From Chrysogorgia sp. JL179-B06 (lineage: Eukaryota > Cnidaria > Anthozoa > Scleralcyonacea > Chrysogorgiidae): a DNA stretch of 64,000 bases. The translations under genes and the position numbers were made by a program. The stretch covers positions 53,501 through 117,500 of the forward strand of contig JAYKKM010000172.1 of NCBI GenBank assembly GCA_035772405.1, in the 5' to 3' direction. Of this stretch, positions 47,989 to 58,589 are shown in pieces. The notes beneath the pieces were generated by a model. It was not told the origin of the DNA, did no database searches, and saw nothing but the letters and a program-made list of their open reading frames with translations. Each line of letters begins with the position of its first letter. The first letter of the stretch is position 1.

Positions 47989-48160
47989 TGGGTCATTCCA
48001 GAAAACACGGAGGAAATACCAAATAGGTCCCCCTCCCCGACCCTCATCGGACATCCCAGAACAATTATAGACTATACTGTAGTTAATGATGTTAATTGTA
48101 ACCCATCCGGCAAAACATTTCCTCTGTGAGAGGGGTGTGGATCTTTTCTGGAATGACCCA
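47989..48160. mobile_element. Small MITE, TGGGTCATTCCAGAAA ends, copy 2
   Basis: Same ends as copy 1. The inner TTTGCCGGA...TTAACATCAT segment is inverted relative to copy 1. Confidence 0.8.
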
Positions 48161-48467
48161 ATAGCAGGTTAGGATTATTATTAATCACACAATGCATGTG
48201 CAGCAAATTTAATATAATTATACAATATGCCCAAATAACAAGTTTCTTTATTTTATATTAACTATGTACAGTAGGATATTAGCTGGCTGAAGCCCAGTCT
48301 TTTTTCAAATGCTAGGAACAATTCTTAACAAAACAATAGATGCAAGATGGCAACTGAACAAAACAAATTGATGAATGATAATTATATCATTTATGTTGAT
48401 ATGTCCTATACATTGGTACATGCTGGCATATATGTTTTCATTTACCATGCTGATACAGTACACGTGT

Positions 48468-48659
48468 TTATAAAATAATTGGTAGCCCTGTTTCCCTCAG
48501 CTTTTGAATTTCGGCTTGCGTTACTGAGCCATTGTCACTTATAATACCAGTGGGTGGTTTAAGGTTGATCCACGGTGGGATTCTTCTGACACATTGGACA
48601 CTGGGGCAAAAATAGAATATCGTCTCCATCACAACATTCTGTTCATATGGCACATACAA
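48468..48659 (-). CDS. MULE last exon, part 4: C-terminal Cys-rich tail
   Basis: VPYEQNVVMETIFYFCPSVQ and CVRRIPPWINLKPPTGII, then the stop at 48468. FYFCPxxxCVxxxPPW completes a RING-like metal-binding tail begun in part 3. A one-base shift near 48650 separates them. Confidence 0.7.
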   Translation of the reverse strand: MYVPYEQNVVMETIFYFCPSVQCVRRIPPWINLKPPTGIISDNGSVTQAEIQKLRETGLPIIL

Positions 48660-51600
48660 TTAAGCCTGTAACAGAAACAAATAATTCTCCATCTAACTGT
48701 TCCTTTCTGCACCCTCGACATCGTGGGGCTGGTCCTCTTTTTTTCTCTTTTCTGGCTAGAACCCATACCTTTGGCTTACCATTACGTGGATCATTTTCCA
48801 AAAGCATGTTCACATATTCTTTTCTGCTCTGTCGGTTAGAGCTCAGGACGTATTTAAATTCATCTGGGACAGCTGGAGTGTTCCCTAAAATTTCTGAAAT
48901 TTCAGATTCCGTTAAAAGTATTTGATGGAGGAGCTCACTAGTCTCTGGCAATTGGCAAATAAAGAGTAAAACCCATATAATATGTTTGCACAGTTGCTTT
49001 TCATTGTGTTGTGCAAAATCTGGACATTTACATGAATGTTTTTGACCAATGCTGACACAATAACTTGCTGATGAGCTTGTTACTATACTGTATTTGTGAC
49101 TCAGTGAAGTGTTTCTTTCTGTTTGTGAATCAACAACTTTAATGCTGTTCTTTTCTTTTTTTGCCATGGCAAGTCGATTTATGAAAACCTTGCTACGTGA
49201 TGACCTGAATCGTGTACCTCTTTCACCCGATGAACGCCGGGGTCCTGCTGAGACACTGGCATTGTGTCTATCGTTTGGGTTGGCATTGCCACTTATGCTG
49301 CATGCACTGTTGTAGGCGGTTAATTCGTTCTTCATCTGTTATGTCATCCCTGGTTAACTCAACACCAAGCGCTCTGGCTCTAGAGAACTGGGCTGAAGCA
49401 TCCTTTCTTTGCCGTGCTTGTATGGAAGGTCCTCTTCCAGCTTGTGCAGTTCCATTTAAGAATGCCTTATATTCAACTTCAAGCTGAATATTGTCTCTAA
49501 CATCGGCCTGTGCTGCATTTAGTAATGACATGTTCATTGTATCTCCTTTTACCCAGCTTGCATGGATGGTTTCTGCTTGATTCATTTTAGAACCACCCTG
49601 CAAACTGCCAGATAAAAATGCACGGAAGATCATGTTTCTTCGTTTGTGCCACCAGTCAAACCAAGATTTCAAAAATGATCTTGTATCGACTTCTGAGATG
49701 AAATTTTCCATGTTCTCGTGGGCTTTTTCATAACCAACTGGACTCTCAGCTTCCAGAAGGGTATTACACAGATTTTTGAAAATCCTTGCTGTTGTTTCAT
49801 CCAGCTTGCGGGCTTGTCTATTTCGACATTCCTTAAAGTGAAATTCACAGGTCTTGATCCTGTCTGAGATGGATGAGCCAAAAACTTGTTTCAGTCCTTG
49901 CATATTAGCCCCAGCCATATCTGTAAGCCATCCATGTGGATTGAAAAAATATTGTGCATTTCCACTTTCCTTTCTGAGAACATCGTTAAAATGTTTCCAA
50001 AATAAGGCCACTGTTGTGGTGTTTTCCCCTTCACATTCCATGGTTGCCAGTGCGATAAGTTTTCGTAGTACTGGATGGTAGACACTGGCAGTAAGGGAAA
50101 CAAATCCACTGCATCTCTTAACTTTACCATCAAAGTAGCAAAACTCCTGTCCTAAAGGATGTTCACCTGTTCTGTCCATATTCAAAGCGAATGTGGCCTT
50201 TAGTTTACTCATTTTAAACACAAATGACTGTTTACTGGGATCGTGTCCCTTAAAGTTCAAGGTATGTATATAGAAAGGATCCCGCGTGTCAGTATATTGT
50301 TTGAAATGAGCTACTGCTTCAAAGTGATGGCCAAGAGGCTCATTCTGTCCTCTTTATCTTTTCCTTCTCATTTGAAATCCGTTTTCTGTTCAAGACTGAT
50401 TCAGCAGCTTGCTCCACCACAGACCAATCACTGTGCTCCCTCACTTTGGACAATATAATACTGCTTTGTATTTGTGAAGGGGTGGCAGCAGGGTTTTCAC
50501 AAACTTTGCGGTGGAGATCTTCTGTTTTCTGATCCAGTACTGGTTTAAATGGACATGTGTGATCTCCATAATGGTAGACATGGATGCTTCTTGCTCGATG
50601 CGCAATATACTTCCTAGCTGAACAAGGAACATAAGTCCCTGTTTCACCACATATAAGGCAATCACTACTTTTTTTGTCAAATTGGCTCCTGTTAGTTACA
50701 CCATACTCTTTTTTAAAGTCACATTGTGCATTTTGACATTCAAATGAACCACGACAATTTGAATACCTCACTTTGTTATACCCTTTCCATTGTGTCTCAG
50801 AGTCTTTTTTCCATGATCGGCCATCTCTTAATACGGAAAAATAACTCCCAGACTCAGGCTTTTGAATTTCATAGACCTTCAAACCATTTATAGCTGCCGG
50901 CACTCTTTCTACTTTTTCTATCTTATTTTTCCTCCAAAGAAGTGGCCCAATTTTTCTCTGCTTTCTTGCTGGAACATATTTTGTTTCACTATCACTCGAG
51001 TCACTTGAATCACTTGCAACACATCTATAACAATGACAATATACTAATTAGCAGCAGTAGTGCAAGTGATCGTGAAAGAGTCCCAACTCCCAATGTAATT
51101 TGAGTGTCCCTTGCAAGTGCAATAGTATACAGTATATTATTGACATGATTTTCAAAATTTTAACTTACATGTACTCCAGTCTACATAATACAACTACTGA
51201 TATACTTTTTTGAAAACACAAGTTTGAGAACCAAAATCGTGAAAATAGATATTCTTTCAGATGATCGAAACTAATTGTTTTGTATGGAATGACACATTGA
51301 GAATAGGAAAGATGGGGATGTGTGTCATTGTGATTGCTATAGCGACAAAGACGTTTCAAAACTAGTTTAGGCCACGCTTTTTCTATTTGTTGGATTACTG
51401 ATTTCTGACCTCCACTTGTATTTTTAAAAACCAGAAAAAAATTTAAAATGCTGCCCATCATTTTTCATGTGTTGACAGTTGTTATTAGTATTTTTCTCCA
51501 AGCAAGACGCCCAACAAAGATAAGAGGGTCACTAGTTTATCAATCTATGCAATTATAAAGTGTTTTAACCCTCTTAAAATAAAGTTTTACATTACATTAC

Positions 51601-54587
51601 AATGAAGAACAACATGCAAGAATAAATTCAGGCTGACAAGCAGGCTAAACCTTTAGTGTTTAGCACACAATTGTCACACATGAGAATGACTTTTCCACGG
51701 GCGGAGAGGGAGGTTTGGGGTTAGGGTTCAGTCTCGAGTTAGGGTCTTTTTTGCATTAGGGTTGGTTCTATCTATAGCTATTGTGGGTTCAACCTCCCTC
51801 TCCGCCCGGGAAAAGTCAACCTGTCATGCATGGCCACGCCATGTGACCATGTGCATGAAACATGAAAACATGGCTGATGTTTTCTTTGCTGTTCGAATTT
51901 GAACACTGAACATTTTATCAAATTTGGACAAAACACGTTTTTTTAAATAGACGATTTACACTGTGGTGCAAAATCAATCACATTTCATAACATGTACCTT
52001 TTCAATGATTCCAACCATTCATGACCACACTGTTTTGTCTGTGCTGTGACAGTGTCCTATAAGAATGAGTATGCATCATGCTTACTGTGCTGCAATATCA
52101 TTATAGAAGAGTCGAACCAAAAAGCTGCATCTGTGCCTTCTGTGGTCATATGTACAGTACATCCTGAATCCTGATGCTTATAATGACATATAATATTACT
52201 GTTACTGTTAGTGCAATTACAGTACCTTTGGTAATTTATTTTCATCATTTTTCTTGATTGACGGTATATCAGGTTCCTGCTCATTCCCACTAGATACATC
52301 ACTGGTTAAATCGAGACACGTCTATAGTTGCAAGAAAATTATGTTGCAGTAACTTCAATATTTACTTAGTGTATATAAATATATATTATTGATATAATAA
52401 ATTACATGTATTTATGTACCTGTTTCTCTTCCTTGGTACGATCATTTTCACTCAAATCATACTTTATTCCTTTAAATATACTAATTCCAGGATTAAAATC
52501 CTCTTCATCTGGCCAGTTCCAATCTGAAATAATTGGTATGGTCTTCTTTTCCCTTTTGACCTTAAATATTATTAAAAGGAACAAGTTTAAAACATGAATA
52601 TGTACAGTAACACGATAACATCTGTAAAGTGTAAACTGTGTGTTCAAAATACTTGCATACCTGTAGACATTCAATATAGATAAAATACGAGCGGCTGATT
52701 GGTACTGTATGTACATCATTAAACACACAAGCCCATTTGACAGATAAAATATCTATTCTGCAACTACTGTAACCGGAAGGTTGTACTGTACAATCCAGTA
52801 TTCAATAAAGTTTTACCAGAGTTTTACCAAAATTAACATGTCACAACAAACTACATACATTTTGTCTTCTCTTTTTTGGTGGAGATAAAATGCTAACATC
52901 AGAATCTGAAGATATAACCACTGTGTTTGACCTAGGCTGTTCAGTCACCTAAAAGCAACACATGAATTGTCTCATAAACTTTCTAAATAAAAATCCTTAA
53001 GTAAAAGGAAGTATATAATATTATGCACTTACAGGTTTTAGTTGTCCCTTTAAAAGCATGTAATGATCTCCTGTATATGCCAAGTACATTTGGTTTGCAG
53101 GCAGCTGTTGTGCAGGTTTAGTTTTTGTCAGTTTCTAAAGGGAAACCCATATAATGAAATATTTGTACTACAGTCAAACCGGAGTTCTCTTGCATGCGAC
53201 TTTGCAATATTACAATGCAATATTGCATTATGCAACATTGTGATATTGATTGACAAGTTCAATACAATCAAGTTGCAACCGTTTAAGTAGCATTGCAGTT
53301 GTTTACTGCTCGGTTTTCCGTTTACTGTACAGTAAGAAAATCATATTTGCTTGTCGTTGTGTAGACTTTGCAGAACAGGAATCACTTTGTTGTTTGTACT
53401 TTTCGATAAACTTGCTGACGAAAAAGTACAGTATGCAATGAAACCTCGTACATCATGACAGCAAATGCGCAAAATATATTGCAAATAAAAATTGTTGTGA
53501 GCTACTTGTCAATCAATATTGCAAATCCAGTTTTATCTTCTTGTCCAATTATATACCGCATCCAGAATCCGGACTCGCAACACAAGTAACAAGGTGTGCT
53601 TGTGTCAGGCCCTCCTTTTCCTCCCTTTCCCGTCCCTCAAACCAATATCGTCCCTCCACCTCCAAGGCCTGATACTCAGTCCTCCTTCAGGGCCTGATAC
53701 TCAGGCTATTATAAATTAACTGAAATTTGCCTCAGTGTGTTCCCTGGGGCCATGTTTTTAAAAGATTTGACCTACTGTACAATTACAGTACCTTCCTAGG
53801 CCTAAGGGTAGGGTAGGGAATTTGACAGAAAATTGTTCTCCCTTGCACATGGCGATGTAAACATGGTACCCCCTAACCCTAAATACCCCCAATTTTACTT
53901 TAAATATCCCTAGTATATATTAAGAAAAGGAAGTGTATATTTGCCCAGCAATTCCTAGGGATATTTAGGGTTTTAGGGATATTTGGGGTTTATGGTCTTT
54001 TTTAGACGTCGGGGTTCGGATTAGTAGGGATAATTTTGTCGGAATAATATCAACGGCGTAAAAAATGTTTTTTATTAAAACCATACTTTAGTCTTTATAG
54101 ACTACTGTACTTACCGCTTCCCAATCCAGGATCATAATATCCAAACGAAACAACAGCGCAGACGCAGTAATAACTGCGTGCGTGGTCATCTCATCCCGCA
54201 AGGCTTTCACAGTATCATGCCAAGATACTGGTCGCTTATTCCCACACGAAGGAAAATCAGCATCGGAGAAAAAGTTGTTCAAGTCTGTTTCGACAACTTC
54301 CCCACGCTGTAAATCAATAAAATTGGGACAAATATTTAAAGAAATATTAAAAAAACACGTATAATAATAGTTAAACAGCAAACACTCACCTCATTCTCAA
54401 TGGGGATAACTTGATTTTCAATCATGAATTTCTCCAACATGTCGACGACATCATCTTCGCTTAAGCCCAAAAATTTCGCTAGACATCTATAGAAGCAGCG
54501 ATTTTGCGGATCCATGTGGATCGTATCGCAACGCCAAACCTCTTTTGGTGGCCTCCAACAAGCAAGAAAGTCTTTTACTTCCTGCAC
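48468..54587 (-). CDS. OTU-like protease / MULE transposase / SWIM fusion protein
   Basis: Seven exons: about 54390-54587, 54115-54306, 53033-53134, 52859-52948, 52420-52560, 52226-52321 and about 48468-51025. The first six join in phase. The start codon is not seen; the first exon opens with GTG after an AG and may have an upstream exon. Exons 1-3 (164 aa) form an OTU-like domain. Exons 4-6 are a charged linker with KKRRQ nuclear-localisation-type sequence. The large last exon holds a zinc-binding N-part, a DDE transposase, a SWIM finger and a Cys-containing tail. The transposase cuts and joins the element's inverted ends; the OTU domain would cleave ubiquitin chains. The last exon is entered one base out of frame and has three more one-base shifts (near 50345, 49275 and 48650), all looking like single extra bases. 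Confidence 0.8.
48643..49335 (-). CDS. MULE last exon, part 3: SWIM zinc finger
   Basis: Encodes CVSIGQKHSCKCPDFAQHN and EKQLCKHIIWVLLFICQL: C-x-C-P-D-F...C-K-H, the SWIM signature found C-terminal to MULE transposases. Later come RKEKKRGPAPRCRGCRKEQ and a Cys-rich tail. Overlaps part 2 by 68 bases in another frame, reflecting a frameshift near 49275. Confidence 0.85.
   Translation of the reverse strand: MKNELTAYNSACSISGNANPNDRHNASVSAGPRRSSGERGTRFRSSRSKVFINRLAMAKKEKNSIKVVDSQTERNTSLSHKYSIVTSSSASYCVSIGQKHSCKCPDFAQHNEKQLCKHIIWVLLFICQLPETSELLHQILLTESEISEILGNTPAVPDEFKYVLSSNRQSRKEYVNMLLENDPRNGKPKVWVLARKEKKRGPAPRCRGCRKEQLDGELFVSVTGLIVCAI
49268..50338 (-). CDS. MULE last exon, part 2: DDE transposase core
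   Basis: Encodes FCYFDGKVKRCSGFVSLT, AVYHPVLRKL-type strand, then GWLTDMAGANMQGLKQVFG and CEFHFKECRNRQARKLDET. The DxxxLTDxxxANxxGLxxVFG...C.FH block is the second catalytic Asp and following Cys/His of MULE transposases (PF10551-like). The Asp in YFDGK is a candidate first acid; the third (Glu) is likely near YEKAHENMENF. Confidence 0.85.
   Translation of the reverse strand, partial: PLGHHFEAVAHFKQYTDTRDPFYIHTLNFKGHDPSKQSFVFKMSKLKATFALNMDRTGEHPLGQEFCYFDGKVKRCSGFVSLTASVYHPVLRKLIALATMECEGENTTTVALFWKHFNDVLRKESGNAQYFFNPHGWLTDMAGANMQGLKQVFGSSISDRIKTCEFHFKECRNRQARKLDETTARIFKNLCNTLLEAESPVGYEKAHENMENFISEVDTRSFLKSWFDWWHKRRNMIFRAFLSGSLQGGSKMNQAETIHASWVKGDTMNMSLLNAAQADVRDNIQLEVEYKAFLNGTAQAGRGPSIQARQRKDASAQFSRARALGVELTRDDITDEERINRLQQCMQHKWQCQPKR
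50340..51025 (-). CDS. MULE last exon, part 1: zinc-binding N-region
   Basis: After DSSDSSDSETKYVPARK come KVRYSNCRGSFECQNAQC and CLICGETGTYVPCSARKY, then RSIHVYHYGDHTC. The C..C, C..C and H-x-C spacing is that of FLYWCH/WRKY-GCM-like DNA-binding fingers placed before MULE transposases. The frame closes with TGA at 50340; homology resumes one base over. Confidence 0.75.
51165..51461 (-). other. Unplaced open frame between MULE exons
   Basis: A 98-codon minus frame (SVIQQIEKAWPKLVLKRLC, then HLSYSQCVIPYKTISFDH) has coding-like composition and an AG before it, but its phase does not join exon 6 to the last exon. It could be a skipped exon or a chance frame. Confidence 0.3.
51700..51815. repeat. 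Hairpin enclosing TTAGGG-like repeats
   Basis: GACTTTTCCACGGGCGGAGAG pairs with CTCTCCGCCCGGGAAAAGTC (also GGGAGGTT/AACCTCCC). Between them are GGGTTAGGGTTC, GTTAGGGTC and TTAGGGTTG. It lies inside the MULE element. Confidence 0.8.
52226..52321 (-). CDS. MULE exon 6: linker
   Basis: Encodes CLDLTSDVSSGNEQEPD and IPSIKKNDENKLPK. Acceptor AACTATAG, donor GTACTG, 96 bases. Confidence 0.55.
52420..52560 (-). CDS. MULE exon 5: linker
   Basis: Encodes IISDWNWPDEEDFNPG and YDLSENDRTKEEKQ. No domain recognised. Phase 0-0. Confidence 0.6.
52859..52948 (-). CDS. MULE exon 4: acidic/basic linker
   Basis: Encodes VVISSDSDVSILSPPKKRRQ. A Ser/Asp patch followed by a basic nuclear-localisation-like cluster. 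Phase 0-0, donor GTATGT. Confidence 0.65.
53033..53134 (-). CDS. MULE exon 3: OTU-like domain, catalytic His
   Basis: Encodes QLPANQMYLAYTGDHYMLL. The (I/V)xLxYxGxHYxxL box with its His is the C-terminal OTU signature. Donor GTAAGT, 102 bases. Confidence 0.75.
53765..54055. other. Intron with degenerate TAGGG repeats
   Basis: CCTAACCCTAAATACCCCC and TAGGGATATTTAGGGTTTTA are arranged as a loose inverted pair in the intron between OTU exons 2 and 3. Confidence 0.6.
54115..54306 (-). CDS. MULE exon 2: OTU-like domain, middle
   Basis: Encodes FFSDADFPSCGNKRPVSW, then THAVITASALLFRLDIMIL. The W..x..L......A..A.A.LL...I.I pattern is that of the OTU central helices. Acceptor ATTTACAG, donor GTAAGT. 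Confidence 0.7.
54390..54587 (-). CDS. MULE exon 1: OTU-like domain, catalytic Cys
   Basis: Encodes WRPPKEVWRCDTIHMDP, then QNRCFYRCLAKFLGLSEDD. CFYRCLAKFLG aligns with the C-(L/F)-(F/Y)-R-A-L-A box around the catalytic Cys of OTU cysteine proteases; the usual Asp three before the Cys is not conserved. Donor GTGAGT. Confidence 0.7.
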
Positions 54588-54838
54588 TAGTCATCTACAT
54601 AAAATATTTACATATCATTTTAATATTTAAATCATACTAAAAATTATAAATTATATAGGTATGATCAGTATGAATAATGCAAAACTTTATAATACACATC
54701 ATACCTTAAGGTCCAAATAGAAAGACTTCCGTCAAAGAAAGAGCAAAAACTGAATAAGGATTGCTTAGGATACGATATTCCTGAAAAACTCGTGGCGATG
54801 TTGACTCAACGAAGGCAAGAGCGCAAAGAGAGAAAGTT

Positions 54839-54966
54839 AACAATACCCGCCCGGAATAATTACCCGCGCCAAATTACCCGCGCCAAATTACCCGCGACCC
54901 GCGACATTTACCCGCGACCCGCGCCACATACCCGCGACCCGCGACCCGCGCCAAATAGATACTCCC
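54839..54966. repeat. MULE terminal inverted repeat, right
   Basis: ACCCGCGACCCGCGCC-type sub-repeats, complementary to the left terminus. Ends in AGATACTCCC. Confidence 0.92.
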
Positions 54967-54975
54967 AAATTTGTG
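54967..54975. repeat. 9-bp target site duplication, right
   Basis: AAATTTGTG, identical to 46870-46878. Confidence 0.9.
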
Positions 54976-55504
54976 GATCAAACTTGAAAATGAAACTATG
55001 AGTGAAAATTCTCTACCCTGCACCTGACGTCAGATACCATCTCATTTACATATCAAGTAAACTGAAATATTTCAAAAACGAAGTAAATTTAATACGGAAA
55101 CGTTGTAAAAGGTGTTATTCTATCATTTTACGAGTTCTTTCTTATTAGAAATACTTAATTTTTGTTGCCAATGTCTTTTAATGCGATAATTTGAAACTCG
55201 TAATGTAAGTTAATTTTTGGACAGAAATCATTAATCAGCTTGTAAAACGTGCTATTATTTGATAATATTAAATGTGACTTGCAGCTTGGTTATTTCATTG
55301 TAATACTGAAACTGTTTGCTACTCAAGCTTTAATACAAACGTGGTTTTTGAAGGGCACTATATGTACTAAGGAATCTCGGATGTTTTATTAGGGCGAAAA
55401 GATATCAAAGGGTTGTCGGTGAAAAGGCTGACGTCTCAGGATCATTTTGTAAAATGTGAAAATTCAGAATTGATATCTTTAACTTTAAAATTGAAAGGGT
55501 GAAA

Positions 55505-55935
55505 CGTTAGGACTAGTGGAATTTAGTGCAATGTATTCGCTGTAGTCTACAAACTGGTTGTCGACCTGCCAATGACCAAAATTGAATATTTCCTGAATAA
55601 ATCTTGAAATGTATTCGTTGTAGTCAGAACTCGACATGTCAATGACCACAAAAAGAAATATTTGCCGAATAATATTACAATGCATTCACTGTAATCTGAA
55701 CTGGTTGTAGACATATTGATCATCAAAAATTTAGTGTTTGCTTAGATAAATCTTGAAATCGGTATTCACTGTATAGTCTGAAAAAACTGGTTCTCGATAT
55801 GTCGATGACCAAACAAAATTGAATATTTCCTTAATAATCTTGAAATGTTTTCACTGTAGTTTGAATTTGTCAACATGTCGATGACCAAAAATTGAATATT
55901 TGGTTAATAAATCTTGAAATATATTCGCTGTGTAT
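55505..55935. repeat. Tandem repeat, about 80-bp unit, about five copies
   Basis: ATTGAATATTT, AATAAATCTTGAAATGT, ATTCGCTGTAGTCTG and CATGTCGATGACCAAA recur in order with substitutions and small indels. Confidence 0.85.
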
Positions 55936-56129
55936 CGTATAATATGTATTAAAATGGCTACATTCGAAATTATTTTAAAATTTATGACATTTAGGGCTTC
56001 GTTATGTAAATATATAGCTACATGTTTGGGTAGTTTGTTAATTTTAAATAAAAAACGTGTTTTAACACGTTTTTATCAATCTTATTACTACATTATTCAA
56101 ATCTCTCATTTTTTCGATAATCTGTCCCT

Positions 56130-56245
56130 GAGTAGGTGGAAAACCCAGAATCCAGAATGGAATCCGCAATCTGTAGTAATCGTCATAATTAACATAAAAA
56201 CGGTTTTCATAAAAATAAATTAGTAATATAATAATAATTATTATT
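56130..56245. repeat. Left arm of a distant inverted repeat
   Basis: AACATAAAAACGGTTTTCATA, AATCTGTAG and GTAGGTGGAAAAC match the complement of 59240-59345. The LINE lies between the arms. Confidence 0.75.
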
Positions 56246-56253
56246 AACTATTA

Positions 56254-58316
56254 ATGCACGCCAGAAACTCTATACTCAAAACTCAAAAACGACAGTTTGA
56301 GCGTAAATTTCTCTCTACACGCCTTCAGGTTCATCATCAATTGTACAAGGAACAATGTCGTATATACGCAAAGGCAATTGATTTGGCAAAAACAGAATAT
56401 TATAAGGCAAAGATATCTAACTCTGATCAGAATCAGCCATTTCACATGATTGAGGGCATGTTCCGAGTAAAATCTATTCCTTTATTGCCATCACATGATT
56501 CTTCGTATGACCTGGCTGATGCTTTTAGTTGTTATTTTTCAACTAAGATTCAGTTACTTCGAGATAAACTTACAAGTACACATGAGTCAGTTAAAAAGCT
56601 ATCTATAGCAGTTGCCTCTCCTTGTAGTAAAAGCTCACTCAGTGAATTTACTGCTGTATCTGAAAGCTATGTCTGTAACACTACCAAACAGTACTCGTCT
56701 AAGTCCTGTGCCTTAGATCCTGTACCTATACACATCTGCTAAAGGAATCTCTTGACGTGTTAGCTGCCCCAATTACTGACATTATCAATTCATCTTTGTC
56801 CACAGGAGTATTTCCTCTTTCACTTAAGAAAGGTCTCATCTGCCCATCTATTAAAAAACCTACTAGTGATAAAGAGCTATTCCCTAACTATAGACCTATT
56901 ACTAACGTGGCTTTCTTGTCAAAAGTATTAGAGCGGATTGTTGCCAGACAGACAACAGACTATCTTATAGAGAATAACCTCCTTGCAAAAATGCAATCTG
57001 CTTATAGACTCTTCCATAGCACAGAGACAGCAGTTCTGCGTGTTTTCAATGACATCCTTAATGCACTTGATGAAAATCAGGAAGTAGTGTTGGTACTGTT
57101 GGACTTATCGTCTGCGTTCGACACCATTGACCACACCGTTCTATTGGAGAGACTTCAGCTTCGTTATGGGTTTAGTGGAACTGTGCTAGCCTGGTATCAC
57201 TCATACCTTTCTGTTCGGGTACAGTCAGTTATGGTGAAGAATACGCATTCCTCAAACAAACCATTGCAACTGTGGTGTACCTCAGGGTTCTGTACTGGGT
57301 CCACTTCTCTTTTCACTCTTCTTTGCGCCATTGGAAGATGTGATCAAAGCCCATGGCCTTGATTGCATAATGTACAAAGATGTGATCAAAGCCCATGGCC
57401 TTGATTCCATGTGATCGATCTGCTGCTCTAGCTAAACTTGAGTTATGTATTAAGGACATCACCAACTGGTGTACTATGAATGGTCTTATATGCAATCCGA
57501 GTAAAACCGAGATTGTCCATCTATCATCACGTTTTATGCATTGTGAACCAATGCCAGAAATATGTGTCAACGATGTGAAAATCCAACCGGCTCCGGTTGC
57601 ACGTGCATGATCTCGGTGTTGCTGTAGATAGACATCTAAAATTAAATACTCATGTAAATAACATCTGTAAATCGGCCACTTTTGCTATCAGAAATATCGG
57701 CAAGATCAGGAAATATTTGAGTAAAAAGGACTGTGAAAAGTTGGTAATAGCATCCTATATGGCTTACCAGAAGCTGAATTGAGCAAGTTACAGCGAATTC
57801 AAAATACAGCTGCAAGACTTGTAACAGGGGTTAAAAAATCGGAGCATATCTACCCTGTGCTTCGTAATCTTCACTGGTTGCCGGTGAGATCAAGGATTGT
57901 ATTTAAGATACTAATAATTACTTTCAAGGCTTTGCATGGCCAGGCGCCTGTTTATATTACTGATTTGCTAAATAAATATAAACCTACTCGTGCTTTGAGA
58001 TCATCAGACCATAATCTGCTACTTGAGCCAAAATCCAAAACGGTGACTCATGGAGACAGAGCGTTCTCGGTTTCGGCACCAAAACTGTGGAATTCATTAC
58101 CACAGGAAATTAGAAGCTTTGATATGTTGGGTAATTTTAAGTCAGCAGTTAAAACTTTTCTTTTTTTAAATTAATAGTTTTTTTTGTTCATAGTGGTAAT
58201 ATATGTACAGTAGTAGGCTTTATCTTATAATGAAACTGTAATAAGTTTTATAAGTAAATTTAAGAATATATTGTTGTAAGAGCATTGAGACTATTGTATA
58301 ATGCTCCTAATACGTC

Positions 58317-58365
<49 letters not shown>
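56254..58365 (+). mobile_element. 5'-truncated CR1/L2-like LINE with RT domain
   Basis: Frames on the plus strand give the pre-RT region (YKEQCRIYAKAIDLAK), then RT boxes: FPNYRPITNVAFLSKVLER, SAYRLFHSTETAVLRV, VVLVLLDLSSAFDTIDH (first catalytic Asp), [16 protein letters not shown] (decayed [13 protein letters not shown]). The YADD box is missing; a 41-base stretch GATGTGATCAAAGCCCATGG... is duplicated where it should be. The thumb VRSRIVFKILIITFKALHG and tail APKLWNSLPQEIRSFDML follow, with a stop at 58172-58174. The 3' untranslated region ends in (ATT)n. Several stops and frameshifts; inactive. Confidence 0.92.
58317..58365. repeat. (ATT)n tail of the LINE
   Basis: About 16 ATT triplets following the 3' untranslated region, as at 43080-43127 in the other copy. 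Confidence 0.9.
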
Positions 58366-58368
<3 letters not shown>

Positions 58369-58589
58369 CTGGCTAGCGAGCTAGCCGGGTAAACAGGATA
58401 GCTCGCGGCTTACCTCCATGGAAAAATACTCTTTTATAATTTTCTGCTGTTTGCAAAACATGCATAGCGAGATTTGCAATGACGTTTGACTCATTAAGTG
58501 ATATAATTATATATAATTAGATATAATTATATTATGAAAATGATAGAATTATAATTTCTTGCAGGATCTTAATTGAAAATATGCTTTGA

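Larger units (their letters stand above)
46879..54966 (-). mobile_element. Complete Mutator-like (MULE) transposon with OTU-like domain
   Basis: An 8088-bp element bounded by inverted termini of about 120 bases (GGGAGTATCTATTTGGCGC outermost), with a perfect 9-bp direct duplication outside. It carries one multi-exon gene on the minus strand whose product joins an OTU-like protease domain, a MULE DDE transposase and a SWIM zinc finger. The 3' part contains two small MITEs and the middle contains a hairpin with telomere-like repeats. Termini, duplication and transposase all agree, so the classification is firm. Host gene capture or intact mobility is not shown, because the reading frame is interrupted by single-base shifts. 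Confidence 0.9.
46609..55177. mobile_element. TTAA-type MITE split by the MULE insertion
   Basis: The left part 46609-46878 and the right part 54967-55177 together reproduce the MITE at 17781-18193, including AGGACATTGGCAACAAAAA at both ends (inverted) and TTAA on each side (46605-46608 and 55178-55181). The 8.1-kb MULE element sits in the middle. Confidence 0.85.
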
